A stretch of 64,000 bases of DNA from the NCBI GenBank assembly GCA_039111635.1, contig JBCAQO010000001.1, positions 2,666,001-2,730,000 on the forward strand. Direction: 5' to 3'. The translations under genes were made by a program, and so were the position numbers. Within the stretch, counting starts at the first letter, position 1. Each line of letters opens with the position of its first letter. This DNA comes from Heterobasidion occidentale. Taxonomy: Eukaryota > Basidiomycota > Agaricomycetes > Russulales > Bondarzewiaceae. Shown in pieces: positions 44,522-57,876 of this stretch. Below the pieces are notes generated by a model, which was given only the letters and a program-made list of their open reading frames with translations, had not been told where the DNA came from and ran no database searches.

Positions 44522-47500
44522 TCACTCCGCGAGCCACTTTTCGCACTTCTTCACGTACTTGTCGAGCAGCTGCGCGAGGTCGCGGATCACGAACGTGAGC
44601 ACGACCGTCGCGAAGAACTCGGACGCGCGCCGGAGCTTGCTCTCGACGGCGGCGCGCAGCTCCGGCGGCAGCGCCGCGTACGACGGCGCGACGGGCTGCA
44701 TCGCGACCGCCTTGGAGTGCTCGTCGAGCAGCTGCGCCTGCAGGAAGAGCCGGCTGAGCCCGTGCACGTACGACGCGGGCGAGTCGAGGCTGTCCAGCGA
44801 TCTTGGGTGAGCTCAGCACGCGGCGACGCGAACACGGACGGAGGGTGCTCACTTCTTCCGTTGTGAACTTGTCGAGCTGGCGCGTCAGCTTGCCGCCCCA
44901 CGAGGTGACCCCGGTGGACTTCTTCACGACGAAGCCCTCCCCGACGCCGAGCTTCTTCCCAAAGTTCGCCACGACGCCGTCGCACACGGCCGAGAACTCC
45001 TCGAGGCGGAGCGCCCACAGGTCGCCCTCGCGGCGCCCGATGCTCCCGATGCCCATCGCCATCCCGCTGCTCACGTTCCCCGCGCCGAAGATGTCCACGC
45101 TCGTCGTCTGCACCTCCTCCAGCGCGGAGCACAGCACCTCCACCACGCGCACCTTTTCCGGCAGGCTCTGCAGCTTCGCGCCGCCCTGCGACCACACCTC
45201 GTGCGGGACGTGCAGCCGCCGCGTCACGTACCCGCCCGACTTGGACGTCATCGTGTGCCGCAGGAGGTTCATCATGTGGTATGCCTTGCGCAGCGGGTCC
45301 GGCGGCGGCGCGGGCGGCAGCGGCGACGTCGGCGTCGTCGGGAGATTGCTGTGCAGGATCGGCGGCGGCGGGACGAGCTGCATCGCGGGCGTGCCCAGCG
45401 GGGGGGACATCAGGCTCGTGACGACCGCGATCTGCGGCAGCTGCGCGCCGCCCTTGGACGACGACAACGACGACGTCGCGGACGCCTTGCGCGGCATCGG
45501 CATGGCCGCGACCATCGACGACGAGGTGCGCCCGGGGAGGTCCAGCGACATCGTCGGGAGCCCCGTCAGGCTCGGTCGGCGGCCCGGCTGCGAGGCTGCG
45601 CGGCTGCGCCCGTAGCCGAGGCTCGACGTGGACGACACGGGCAGACCGACCGGCGCGATTTTCATGGAAGAGGGAGCGGCCGACTCGCTCGGGTTGGGCG
45701 AGCTGGACGTGGACGGCGGGGCGGACACCTTGGTCGTCCGTCTCTGGTGGATGGTGCCCATCGTCGTCGAGTGGTTGATGAGCGTCGTCGACGGCACGAT
45801 CTCCGAGCGCGCGGAGGTCTGGGAGATCCCGCGCGGTCTCGGCGTGACGAACTTGGCCGACGAGGGCGGCGAGAGCGGCTCGTGCTCGTTGACGAGCGTG
45901 CGCGGGGTGGCGAGCGAGCCGCCCGAGGACTCTGATGGCGACGGCAGCGGGGGCAGCGGGTGGGATTCCCGGTTCGCGTCCCGCTGCGCCTGCACGATGC
46001 TCCGCGTCCGCGGCCTCCGGAAATCCTCCTCGTACTCAAAGTGGTGCTGCTGCTGCGTCTGCAGCGTGCGGTCGTCGTATCTGTCGCCCTCCTCCGTGAG
46101 CGACTCGAGGCGGCTGCCCGAGCCCGTGCGCATGTGGCCTGTCGAGTTTCCTCGCGGGCGCGTGACGACGTTGAGGTGCTTGTTCACGACGCCATGCTGG
46201 TCGGGCGCGGGGGGCAGAGACGTCTGCGGCGGAGGGGCGGCGGGGGGAAGAACAGAGGCGGCTCGCGGGCGTGTGGGAGGGTGTCCGACCGGGGGAGGTC
46301 GCGCGGGAGGTAAGGCGGAGGCGCGGCTGGAAGACGGCTGAGGGAGGACCTCGTGTGATGGGTTCGACTGCAGCATAGACGCTGCGGCGTACGGGTGGAA
46401 CGACGAGGTGGTGGCGAGGTCTAAGAGGGGATACCGTGTCAGTTCTTTGGGGCAAGCAAACGCCGCTCGACGGGCGAAAGACGGTTTACCTTCGGGTTCT
46501 GGGTCGTCCATGGGAAATATGTCGCCGCCGTTGAGTCTGACGGTGGCGTCTTCGAGATATCTCTGGGTGTCGATGGTCTGCGCTGGCACGAGCGAGTGGT
46601 TCGCGCGGGCCTGCACGGAGGTCTGGACGGAGGAATCCGAGGACGGGGAGCCCGAGACGGGGGAGGATGGCTGGGTGGTGTCCGTCGAGGCGGACATGGA
46701 GGCGGTGTAGAGGGAGGTCGGGGAGTGAGGGGTGGGCGTGATGTGGTAGATCACGCTGAGGATGTTCATGCGATCGGCGTACGTATCGTGCTGGGAGGGC
46801 AAACGTGTGAGTGGAGAGCGACAGATGATAACGTCCGCGACGACGGGCCACTCACGATGGCTTTCAGCCTCTTGACCTCTTCCTCCTGTGCGACGACGCT
46901 CCTGCGGCGCCCGCCGCGCCTGCGGTTGGACTCTGTGCTGTCCTCGCCGCGCATGACGCGCTCCATGACCTTGCTCAGTAGGGCCACGCTCTTGCCGTAG
47001 GCGATGACGGCGCCGTGGGGATCATCGTTGGTAGAGTCGAGCTTGACGGCCTCGCGTGCGAGCTCCAAGGCCCTCGTGAGGGCCCGACGGGACGAGGGAC
47101 GAGGCTCCGTGGCCAAACCCTGATCCGGGGGCGAAAGGAGGAGGCGGTCTGGGATGATGTCCTGGTGGTGGACGGCGGGCTGGGGCTGGGCGGAGGGCTG
47201 AGGCGGGGAGTAAGCGACGGGGTGGTGGGGCGGGGAGTCTAGGCCATTGTGGTAGTAGGGGACTGGAGGGGCCGATTGGGACGCGGCGGCGAGGCGGGCC
47301 TGGGAGAAGGCGGCGACGGCGGCGAGGCCGGGGGAGACGACAGGGCGGACGAAGGGGCTGTAGGCTGCGAAGCCGTTGTAGGTGGTGGTGGCGGCGTCGT
47401 CGTCGTCGTCGTAGTCTGCGAGGCGGTCGAGGGAATCCGGGGGGGTGGTATCGATTATGGGTACACTGGGTATAGGCTGGGTGGGAGGGGGTGCTTGGGG

Positions 47501-47668
47501 CGGGGCGTGGGCGGCGGAGGAGCGCCGTCGCTGGGATAGGGATGTGGAGGGGAGGAAGGAGGTGGGCGGCGGTGCGGACGAGGAAGGGCCGGGGTCCATG
47601 AGGGAGCGAGGCTGCCAGTCGCCTGCCTGAGCGAGGACAGAGGAAGGACGCGATTCACCGAGCTGCAT
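44522..47668 (-). CDS. MIT-domain protein (copy 2, frameshifted near the C-terminus)
   Basis: ATG at 47666-47668. Here the N-terminal exon is open where the left copy is shifted, reading through AAHAPPQAPPPTQPIPSVP into the MIT-like helices. Two single-base losses at the third exon's end (about 44853-44866; FTTEE instead of FTNGKK) put the last exon out of frame, so the conserved ending VIRDLAQLLDKYVKKCEKW would not be made. The two copies thus have complementary defects. Confidence 0.7.
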
Positions 47669-48480
47669 CAGAAGCAGGGGCGGGCGAGGCGAGGTGGCCT
47701 GGAGGAGTGGCGTCCGGGGCGGGGAGGGGGTGAACGTTAATGTTAATGAACGGATGAGACCAAGAGGGACGAGGACGCTGCTGCTGCGAACCCCGCTTCA
47801 GGTCAACAACACCAACACGCGCGATTGCTCCTTTCGGTTGCCCCCACGGCGACTCACAGCGGCAGGATGCTGTACGTGCACAGGCTGTTCTTCCTGCTGC
47901 TGCTGCTGCTGCTGTAAGACCGTTCAACCGTCTCCCCTTGCTCGACGACGATGCCTGCGACCTCGGCGGAGTCTCAATTTCCCCTCGATTCGCGCGATGC
48001 ACGCAGAGATATACTTATTACACTTCGCGCGAGGCTCGATGCTGTCGTCCATGCACTGATCCCATCCTGGCCACATCACGTTTCACGCCCCCCATCTCGG
48101 TTTCAATCTTGTCCGTCCTGTTCATCATGATGCCCCCACCGTGAGACTCCCTCAAGCTGTGCGTCGCATTAGAAAGGAGCGAGCCGTCCGTGCTAAGCAA
48201 ATCATCCGATAGTCAACTAGTTCAAGACACGAGGTATTCTTCAAAAAGTGAACAGCAGCCAACACAGACCAACTAAACAGCGACGTCGACAAGATATGCA
48301 TCAGTCAAAAAGGCGGGGGAAAAAAACGTAAAAATTAAAAAGTGAAAAATATCCGGCTGGGAAGGCAGCAGAGCAAACAGAGACGCAGGCTGTCGACTCG
48401 ACTCGACTCGATTCGACTCGGGGGTATATACGCGCTCACTTCTCCCACACGGCTTGGCAGCCACCGCATTCCTTTTAATC
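47669..48480. promoter_or_regulatory. Gene-free stretch: MIT-gene promoter and septin 3' flank (copy 2)
   Basis: Equivalent of 11694-12487, with small insertions (e.g. ACACCA and GTA-type changes around 47808-47880) and the same (CTG)7. Nothing coding recognised. Confidence 0.5.
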
Positions 48481-50139
48481 TCAGTCCCGGAACTCCTGCT
48501 GCGAGCCCTGCGCGGCGAGCCGGCTCTCCAAGTTCCTACAGCACGCGTCGTCAGCGATCGATCGCGGTCAACGACACGATCCGTGCCCACGTACCTGAGC
48601 GACTCTTCCTTCGCGAGCAGCTCCTGCCTCTTCTCGTTGATCTCGCGCTGGACCTTGAGCTCGATCTCCCGAAGCTGCACTGCATGTCAGCCGCGTTCGC
48701 TCGTCAACGAACCGCGAACCCACCTTCTCCTCCTCTCCCTGCGGAGTTGCTCTTCCTTGAGACGCACGCTCTGCGTCGCGAGCTCCTCGGGAAGGATCGA
48801 CGAGTCGCTAGAACGTGTCTCAGTACATCGAGTCTCGGATAACCCACAGGCGACGTACTGCGTATCGGTGTGCACGGTCCGGGAGAGCTTCTCGGTACGG
48901 TAAGTCTCGTAGAGCACGTCGTGCGTCAACGACTTCAAGTCCGCCAAGTGGGAGCTGGCCAAAACGTGAGCAAACGCGATGCTTCCCTCGGGGCGATCAC
49001 CTACTTCAGGAGGGCGCTCCTCAGCCTGCTAAAGTCAGAGTGCTTGGGGTTGTCGACCTCAGCGATACCCCAGGGGTAGATCCGCGCGCGGACAGGCTGG
49101 CCGTCGATCTCGATCTCCTCCTCGGAGCCAATGATGGCGAACGGAAGGAGAGCCTGCGGCGCGGGTCAACATCCAGAGCGATGCCAAAGGCAGCTTAATG
49201 GCACGTACCCGGAGCTCGCTGTTGTCCTGGATAGTCTCCTCGTCGTCTTCCTCGACGTCGTAGGGGAAATTGTACACCGGGATGTCGTAGTGCTCGATGT
49301 CCTCCATGATCTAAAGCGAGATCAACAGCCGCATCGAACCGCGTGGAATGGAAGCGCACCCTCTTCTTAAACCCACGGAGCTCGCTGGGGGTCAAAGAGT
49401 CGGCTTTACCGATGACGGGGATGACGTTGACGCGCGGGGAAAGGCGGCGCATCAGCTCGATATCCATTTCCCTCAAGCTAACGGAGATTGTGAGACGTGC
49501 ACGCATGATTCATCTGGACGGACACGCACGAGTGACCCGTGGGAGGGACAAAGTAGAGCAGGGCGTGAACGCGGTTGTCCCTGAAGCGGGGGTTACGCTT
49601 GATACGAGACTCCTCGGCCAAGATGTCGTCGTATTGGCGTTCGAGGTAGCCGACGATCTCTTGGAAACTACGAACGGTCACTATCGTCGCACGAAACTGC
49701 CGAGCGAAAAAGCGACGTACGCGAACTCGTTGTCGATGTTGTCGCCGAACCCAGGGGTATCCACGATGGTCAGAGCGATGCGGACGCCGTCCTCCTCGAG
49801 TTCTGTGGTCCAAAGTGAGACTCCCGCCTCTCGCGCGGCGGTCAGGGCAGCGTGACGCACCAACATTGGCGGGCTTGATCCTGATGCCCTCCTCGACGTG
49901 CGCGGTCTCCGGGTTGTCGGACTCCTTGTGGTTGAGGACCTCCGACTCGCAGAGGGTGTTCACAAACGTCGTGCGGCCAGTGCCAGAAGCACCTGGGAGG
50001 CCCAAACGGGGGGCGTCGTGTCAGAATGGGCACCCACGGCGGGCGCGATGGCAGGGTGGGGGGACTGACCGACTACCATGACGGTGAACTGGACGCCCTT
50101 CTTGACCTTGTTTCCTCTGCGTCTGCCTGCGAACGACAT
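48481..50139 (-). CDS. CDC11: Septin, Cdc11 group (copy 2, 2-base insertion in the coiled coil)
   Basis: Same eleven-exon gene as 12488-14144. GTPase motifs (GASGTGRTT, DTPGFGDN, GKAD) and the RIYPWG block are unchanged. In the exon encoding LKEEQLRREEEK an extra two bases in a GAG/CTC tract (about 48733-48736) shift the frame, which would destroy the last part of the coiled coil. This is either slippage polymorphism or a consensus error. Confidence 0.8.
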
Positions 50140-50322
50140 GGTGAAAAGCGGGGGGTGGTAGGTGGTGGTGGTGGTGTTGGGTCTCCGCTTGTGGAGAGAG
50201 GTCGGCGGGCGCGTAAAGTTGGTCCTGCCCGTTTCAGACTCCGCCCGCTGCCGTCAGCCCGCCCAGGCCAGCAGAGTCCGTCCGCCGCTCAGCCCTGCCC
50301 TGCCCTGCCCTTGCTCTCTCGC

Positions 50323-53300
50323 ATGCTCCTCTCCACACGTCCCCCACGCAATCCTCTAAATTATATCTCAAAATGCCGCGCACGTCCCTCGGCTCTCCTT
50401 CGCCATTTCCACGCCGCCGCAGAGGGCAGCACCCCGCCGCCCACGATTACTAAGAAAAAGTACTCCGCCCTCCCAAAAACCCAGCTCCTCCCCGATGGCA
50501 CGCCGGCCCCTCCCATCGGGCCCTGGGCGGGGGGCCTCGCGCTCGACGCCGACGCCCGCGACCTGCCCCATAGACGTGCGCCCACAAACAGCCATCGCGC
50601 TCCCTGCCCCCCGTTGACCGCGCCGTTCTCCCCGTCGTGCACGTAAACAGTCCAAGTGAGCGCCGCGCACGCGTCGTACCTCATCGACGCGTCAAAGGCC
50701 GGGGACATGCTCCCCGACGACGCCCCGCTCGCCCCCGTCAAAAAGACGCGAAAGAGACGCGTCAGGAAACTCGACGCGTCCGACGACGCGACCGTCTCCG
50801 CCATCCATTGCGAGCCAGAGCCAGAGCCAGAGCCAGCTGACGCCGCCCCAGCCGAGGTCAAGGCGAAGCGTGGCCGCAAGCCCAAGGACCAGGCCGACCA
50901 GGTAGCAGGTTGTATCGACCCTCACCGAAAGGTGACCAGCCCTGACCGCCGTATTCCACTCCAGATGAACCCACTCCTCGCCAGCCGCGGAACCAGCTCG
51001 CCACCGAGATCCTCGAAAACCTCGCCAAATTCCCGCACTGCATCCTGCTCACCCGCGTCGGCCAGTTCTACGAGGTACGCCCGCCGCCCCCGCCCCCCCC
51101 CCCCCCCCGCCCCCGCCCGCCCCGCCGGCGCTCGCTCACGCGCGCCCCAGTCCTACTTCGCCCAAGCAGACGAGGTCGCGCGCCTGCTCAACATCAAGCT
51201 CACGTCCCGGGTCTGGGACGGCCACCGCATCCTCATGTGCGGCTTCCCCGCGATCCACCTCCAGAAGCACCTCAAGACGCTCGTGCAGCAGCACACACGC
51301 TTCGTCGCCCTCTGCGAGGAGTTCATGCGCCCCGTCCCGCCCGGCGCGAAGCCCACGTTCGACCGCCGCGTCGCGCGCGTCGTCACGCCCGGCACGCTCA
51401 TCGACGAGCCGTTCCTGAACCCGTACGAGAACAACTACTTGCTGTCGGTAGGGTTGCTCGGGCCGCGGGAGGACAAGGGGAGGGGGACGGTGGGGCTTGC
51501 CTGGATCGACGTTTCGACCGGGGAGTTCTTCACGAAGGAGTCGAGCTACGAAAGCTTCCGCGACGATCTGGTTCGCATCGGTCCCCGGGAAGTCGTGTTG
51601 GCGAAGGAGCTGGAAGAGGACCCATCGCACGCCATTCGCACCGCTGTCCTCGAAGAAGGCTGCTTCACGTCCTACATCACCGCGCCCAAGACCCTTACTC
51701 CCAGCATCGAAGAGAACGTTGGCACCCCAGGGAGCGCCGAGACGCTGCCCGTCGGACTGACGCTCTCCTCACACGAGACCGCAGCAGTGTATTTGCTGAC
51801 GACGTATCTACGCGCCAGCCTGATGGAAAGTATGCCCCGCCTGTCGTCACCGAACCGCGAAGCAAGCAAGGGGCGGATGCAGATCGACTCGCACACCATC
51901 AAAGCCCTGGAGATCCGAGAGGGGATGCGCGAGGGAGGCACGACCGGCAGCCTGCTCAGCGTCGTGAAGAGGACCGTCACGAACGGCGGGACGCGGCTTC
52001 TCGCTCGATGGCTCTGTAGGGATCTTAGTCTTATAATCAGTGTACATCCTTGTCTGATATTGGTGCTAGGCTCCCCAAGCGGGTCCATAGCGGAGGTCAA
52101 CGCGCGGCAGTCTCTAGTCGCCTTCTTTCACGCTCGTCCTCACCTCAGGAACGACCTGGTCGGAGCTCTGCGCGACCTCGAGGACGCGACGCGCATCGTG
52201 CAGAAGCTCCTCCTCGGCCGCGGCGACGCCAGCGACCTGTCGGCCATGAGCGCCTGCATCTCCATCTGGGCCGCGATTCGCAGTCGAATGGAGCTGGAGA
52301 AACTCATGGAAGGCAAGGAGCGGGGTGGCCTGGTGGCAGAGGAATGGGGCAGCCTGGACGCGCTGCTCTCCCGCATGAACGACTTTAGTGCGTTGCAGAG
52401 TAGGATCGGGATGGCTTTGCAGGGGCTCCGCGCGGAGGCCGATGACGCGGAAGAAATGGACGAAATGGACACCGACAATGTGGTCCCTTCGAACCAAGAC
52501 GGTGCCGAGAGCGAGCTCAAATGGCAAGTAGGTAACAACTGACATTCCCCAGAGTGAGCGGCCTCTCATCTTTGTGTGTTCGCGTGCTGACATGTCTTAA
52601 CAAGATTTTCGGACGAGCTGGGCCGGCTTCATTCTCGATTCAACCAATTAGCCGTTCGCAGGCTGGAGCTGGAGCAGCATCTCCAGCGCGAGTTTGGTGC
52701 GTGCAGCTCTGTTCGTTATACACGGTCTGTATTCATCCGCGGCGCAGATGCCCCTTCGTTGACTCTGCGCTCCTCGATGGTCCAGGGGATGCACGTCCAC
52801 GTCGCCAGAGCCAAACGGGATTGCGCGAAGATCAGGACGGCGAGCGCTTTCGTGCCCATCTCGGAGAACAACAGCACCAGCAGTTTTTTCTACCCCGTAA
52901 TCTCTATGCTCCCTCGTTCCGTTCGATGTCCGTGCTCACGCCGTTCTAGGAATGGTCGCAGCTCGGCGGCCAGATCTTGGAAACGTCGAGCGCGATACAC
53001 GCGGCTGAGAAGCAGGCGTTCGAAACGCTCCGCAACGAGGCAAGTCCGTCCATCGCATCCCGCGCGCAACCACCACGACCGACGTTGACTCCGATCAGGT
53101 CATCGTGCAAGAAAGTCTGCTGAGACGCAATGCGTGCATCGTGGACGAACTCGACGTCACGCTGAGCTTCGCCAACCTAGCGGCGGAGATGGGCTTCGTC
53201 AGACCCACCCTGACAGACGAGTACGTCGCGCAAAACCAGACATCCCCGATGCAGACATTCTGATCCCCGCGCACAGCAACACGTTCCACGTCGTCAACGG

Positions 53301-54176
53301 CCGCCACCCGACCGTCGAACTCGGCCTCCTCTCCAACGGGCGCGTCTTCACGCCCAACACCGTCTCCTTCACGCCCGACTCGCGTCTGCACGTCATCACG
53401 GGGCCCAACATGGCCGGCAAGTCGACCCTGCTGCGGCAGACGGCGCTCATCGCCGTCCTGGCGCAGACGGGCTCCTTCGTCCCCGCGGACCACGCCGTGA
53501 TTGGCATGGTGGACCGCCTGTTTTCGAGGGTCGGCGCCAAGGACGACCTGTTCCGCGACAGGAGCACCTTCATGGTGGAGATGCTCGAGACGGCCGAGAT
53601 ACTCCAGCGCGCGACGCCCAACAGCCTGGTGTGGTTGTTTTCGTCCGTTGAATCTATAGATCGCTCGCTGACATGCGTCTTCAGGTGATCATGGATGAGG
53701 TCGGGCGGGGAACGACCGTCAAGGACGGACTAGCCATCGCGTTTGCCACCGTTCACCACCTCTACGCCAAAAACCGCTGCAGAGCCCTGTTCGCCACCCA
53801 TTTCCACGAGCTGACGGACATGCTGGGGTACTCCTCCGACCACCGCGGCGAAGGCGCCTTTGAGCACATCGGGTTTTTCTGCACAAACGTGGATGAAACG
53901 GAGGTCAGTGGTCGCGTCTTCTCGTCTCCTGCCATCGGTCTCATCACACACACACACACAATTCAGGATGGGCGCTTTACCTATTCTCATCGTTTGCGGC
54001 CTGGTGTGAACCGCGACAGTCATGGTCTCAAAGTAGCTCAGCTCGCGGGCATGCCGGCGTCTGCAGTCGTGATAGCAAAAGACGCCCTCGCCTGGTTGAA
54101 AGGCGACGCAGATAGCGCATCCATACACCCCGGCCACCTCAAGAGTCTTGGTCAATCACTGGCATCGCGATCATGA
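50323..54176 (+). CDS. MSH1: MutS homologue Msh1, mitochondrial (copy 2, premature stop)
   Basis: Same gene as 14315-18178. Walker [10 protein letters not shown] and Walker [11 protein letters not shown] are present, and the exon end that is broken in the left copy is regular here (GACGA before a 56-nt intron). A one-base loss creates a TGA at 52540-52542, where the left copy reads NNWTFSPE; a nearby two-base loss restores the frame afterwards. The N-terminal ~35 residues differ from the left copy at about nine positions, unusually many. The GC-AG intron is at 53040-53098. A C-homopolymer lies in an early intron near 51097-51107. Confidence 0.85.
53040..53098 (+). other. GC-AG intron in MSH1 (copy 2)
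   Basis: Same GAG|GCAAGT donor, ATCAG acceptor and 59-nt length as in the left copy (17032-17090). Confidence 0.75.
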
Positions 54177-54254
54177 ACGTGTCGTTGGAGCATCTACAGT
54201 ACTACTATTAACCGAGACATTAATGTAATTTTTTCTGTCGCAGCAGCAGCACCC

Positions 54255-57200
54255 CTAATCGAATTGGGAGCGGATGTGGTTCAGAGCCGAGCCTGCCCTC
54301 AACCACTTGAGCTGATCACTGGACATGGTGTGCTTAGTTGGGATCTCGAAGGTCTCGCCGTTGCGCTTGGTGACTTTGACGGTGATGGAGGCCCCGGGAT
54401 CACCGTTGAAGAGGTTCGCAAGACCGTGGGTCTCCACGACATCGCCAGCACCGATACGCGCGTAATCGGACTTGTCGGCGAACCAAAGAGGAAGGACGGC
54501 TTGTTTCTGTGTCATGTCATGAGCCGAGAACATCGAATGATGCTGGAGATGCCAAACCTTGAGGTTCGTCTCGTGGATCCGAGCGAATGACCTCGCGATA
54601 ATCAGAGCACAACCTGACAACAATTAGAGATGATAGATGGCAGAGCGTGATGCGACTTACCGTAGAATCGCGGCTGCAGAGCAGCGTGTTCACGGGCACT
54701 TCCTTCGCCGTAGTTTTCGTCGACAATGAGCGCCCAGGGCTCGCTCCGAGCCTTGTACCGTTTTGCCACACCAGGGATAGTATCTGTCTCGCTCTGCGAC
54801 GAATCATGATCGTGATCAAACGCCACGTTCACCTCGCCGCCCTCATCATTCACGGCCTATGAAATTGTTTGAGTTTCTTCATCCGATCAGACCAGAGGCA
54901 TGCTTACCGTGATCACTGGAAGACCCATTCGCGTCAGCAGAGCGTGGGGTCAATGGTAAGGACGACTCACGAAGGTTCTCAGATATGTTGGTGAGATGCC
55001 CCTTGTATTTCAACCACGGACCCTGGCGGAGGCAAGATTGAGTTCACAAATAAATGAGAGGAGTGATCACGGGGACACACCGCGGCAGAAATATGGTCGG
55101 TGGTGCATTTACCTCTCACCCTCATCAGAACCTTCAAACTGGGGAGTTCTAAACCTCTGCTGTTCGTGCCATCTGAGTCAAAGTGACTTTTGAAGGGTTC
55201 AAGCACCTCCAGCCGTTGCGAGTCCTTCTTGATTACAACCTCGGTCTCGGGCTGTGGTTCAGGCACCGGCGACGGATAGTAAGAGGTTTCTCCAGGAGTG
55301 AAACCTGCAGTAGGAAGATCTTGTCCCGACGGCGGGGAGAAGGTGAAAGATTTGCCTGAGGGCAAGGGGATCGAGTCGTCATGGGATTGAAAGAGAGTTT
55401 CCCAGAGAATGCCATGGCGGTTACAACGGTCGGGGAGGCCAGGAAGTTCATGGTCAGGCGGTTGCCATCATTTCGCGACTTGAAGTTGCTGTCCCTTCAT
55501 CAGCAGGAACCGTCTTATAAAACAAGAGAATATTTACCGATTGAAAGATGTAAGGATCGCTGGTAGTGGGGTTAGTTTGTAATCGACTTTGAAGTGATTG
55601 TCACAAACCGTTCTCCTCTTCCTTTTTATCTTCCCGTTTCCACTGATAAATCGTTAGAACTGTGCTTCGGAGTTGGTGATTTGGCCTACTTGACCGATGC
55701 AAGGTCCACAGGCATTGGCGAGCACAACAGCACCAACATCTTCCAGGACTTCAGTCACATGGTCGCGTTCCATAGTTGCGCGAATTGCTCTGATCCAGGA
55801 GTGCAGAGGAAAGGGATCTTGAATTCCATTAGGGTTTCTGCACATTGGCAATATATATGTGTACGCACCTTCGAAGTCAAACCAACAGCCTTTGCTTGTC
55901 GAGCGAGGTCTGCAACACGAGTCTGCATGCGATATCTTCAGAACCTTCCATATGCGGAAAATAGGATTTTATCTAACCATGTCTTCGTATGAGCTGTTGG
56001 TACACGACCCAATGAGTCCAGCGGAGATCTCGTCTTTCCATCCTTGCTCTTGAACGAAGGACCCAAATTTAGACAAAGGAGTCGCCAGATCGGGTGTGAA
56101 TGGGCCGTTGATAGTAGGCTCGAGATCGGACAGGTTCTAAAAAATATAAGGAGTGGAGTTTGACCAAAAGAGAAGATACAACGATCTCGATAACTTCGTC
56201 GTACTCGGCGCCTTCATCTGCACTCAGGAAACCCTTGGAAGCCGCCTCGTCAGCAGCGCGAGCCACTGGCCCGCGGCCTGTAGCGTGAAGGTATGCCCGC
56301 ATATTGGGAGTGTAGGGAAAGGTCGATGTAGTTGCCCCGACCTCAGCGCCCATGTTTGCCATTGTTGCGAGACCTGAATACAAGATGATTGAGTCAAGTT
56401 ATGGGTCCCTCAGAAGTAGTTGTCTTACCGGTGCAAGATTGATCGAAGACACCGGGGCCAAAATACTCCAATATACGTCCCGTTCCTCCCTGAGTATTCG
56501 ATAAGTTGGTAGCTCACAGGAAATTCAATGGTGTTGACCTTGACTGTCAGCTTTCCGGCAAGGTGAAGGATCAAATCCTTAGGCGTCGTCCATCCATTCA
56601 TCTTTCCAGTGAGGTGAATACCTGCAGGGTCGGTGAATATAGCTCACAGGATTCGATATGCATGAATGCACACACCGACAACATTCGGCGCCTTCAGTTC
56701 CCAAGGTGTACCTGTCATGGCATCTACAGCGTCTGCACCCCCGACACCAATTGCAAGCATGCCTAGACCACCCGCATTGGGGGTATGTGAGTCTAACGGA
56801 GGATTAGCAATAGATATAATCACGATAAAAGAGACGACTACCTGTGCCCAACCTGATTGAGGCAGTATCATGGTAAACGAGTGAAACAAAAGCATGAATG
56901 TGAATTCTCCCGCACTCACATGAGCATACCAGGAGCAGCGTAATTCTCAAGCACTATCTGGTGGATGATGCCAGAGCCAGGTCTCCAAAATTCGATTCCA
57001 TATTTCTTGGCTGCGCTCTCGAGGAAGTCAAATACCTCTCTGTTAGATATGATAGCCCGCTGATGTTCGCGTTACACGGCAGTTATCTTTCAGATTGGAG
57101 AGATCTTACTTCAAGGTCGGAATCAGCCCCAGTGGATGCTTGAATCAGATGATCACAGTGGATGCTAGAGGGAACTGCTGTTCGACCAAGACCAGCACTC

Positions 57201-57649
57201 ATGAATTGCAACCTGTAGCATGCCTGCATGAGCTCGGTGAGCGAACAAAGACAGAATGCATAATCTCTCACAATGCCATCCTATCCAACAAGGATGCTAT
57301 TTTCGGTGAATAGAGAGTGGAGAAGTAACGGTTCGTCTCACTGTGCAGATGCGTCCTGCATAGCTACTCTCTCGGGGCGAAGTTGAAGGTACGTTTCTCC
57401 TCTAACAATCCCTCCATTGGCACCATTCTCCGGATCGAAAAGATGACTGTATAGTATCTTTTCCGCGAGGGTGAGTGGTCTGTCTTGCAGCGCCTTGCGA
57501 ACATGGACTAGATTCTGAATTAAAAGAGCGTAGGGTGGAGTGATGGATGCACATTCTTTCTCAGGCAGAGAGGCGTGCGTTGCCAAAGATCTAGAGGTGA
57601 GATGTCGATGGACAGGGCCACATCGTCTCAACGCTGCGCCAACAGACAT
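54255..57649 (-). CDS. ACO2: Aconitase, mitochondrial Aco2 type (copy 2, one-base deletion)
   Basis: Near-identical to 18257-21657, including both cysteine-ligand motifs. One base is missing at about 55377 (GAGTCGTC against GAGTCAGTC), shifting the frame after LSFNPMT and before the region with CTTDHISAA and [10 protein letters not shown]. The rest of the gene remains open, which suggests an assembly error or a very recent mutation. Confidence 0.8.
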
Positions 57650-57876
57650 GGCGATGTGTACAAGGCAAGGTTAATGCAAACTCATAGCTAAGTCATTCCA
57701 TTCAGCGGGGTCGGATTTATCCGGCCGAAAAGTCAGCCAGTTGAATCGCAACGATTTCGACAGATGTGTAATAAGATTAAACAGCAATGCCCCAAGGGCC
57801 AATGCACAGTAGAGCAGAACATACACGAGAAGGTGGAAGGAAAAGGGTACTCGAACACGAGGTATCAATACCAAGA

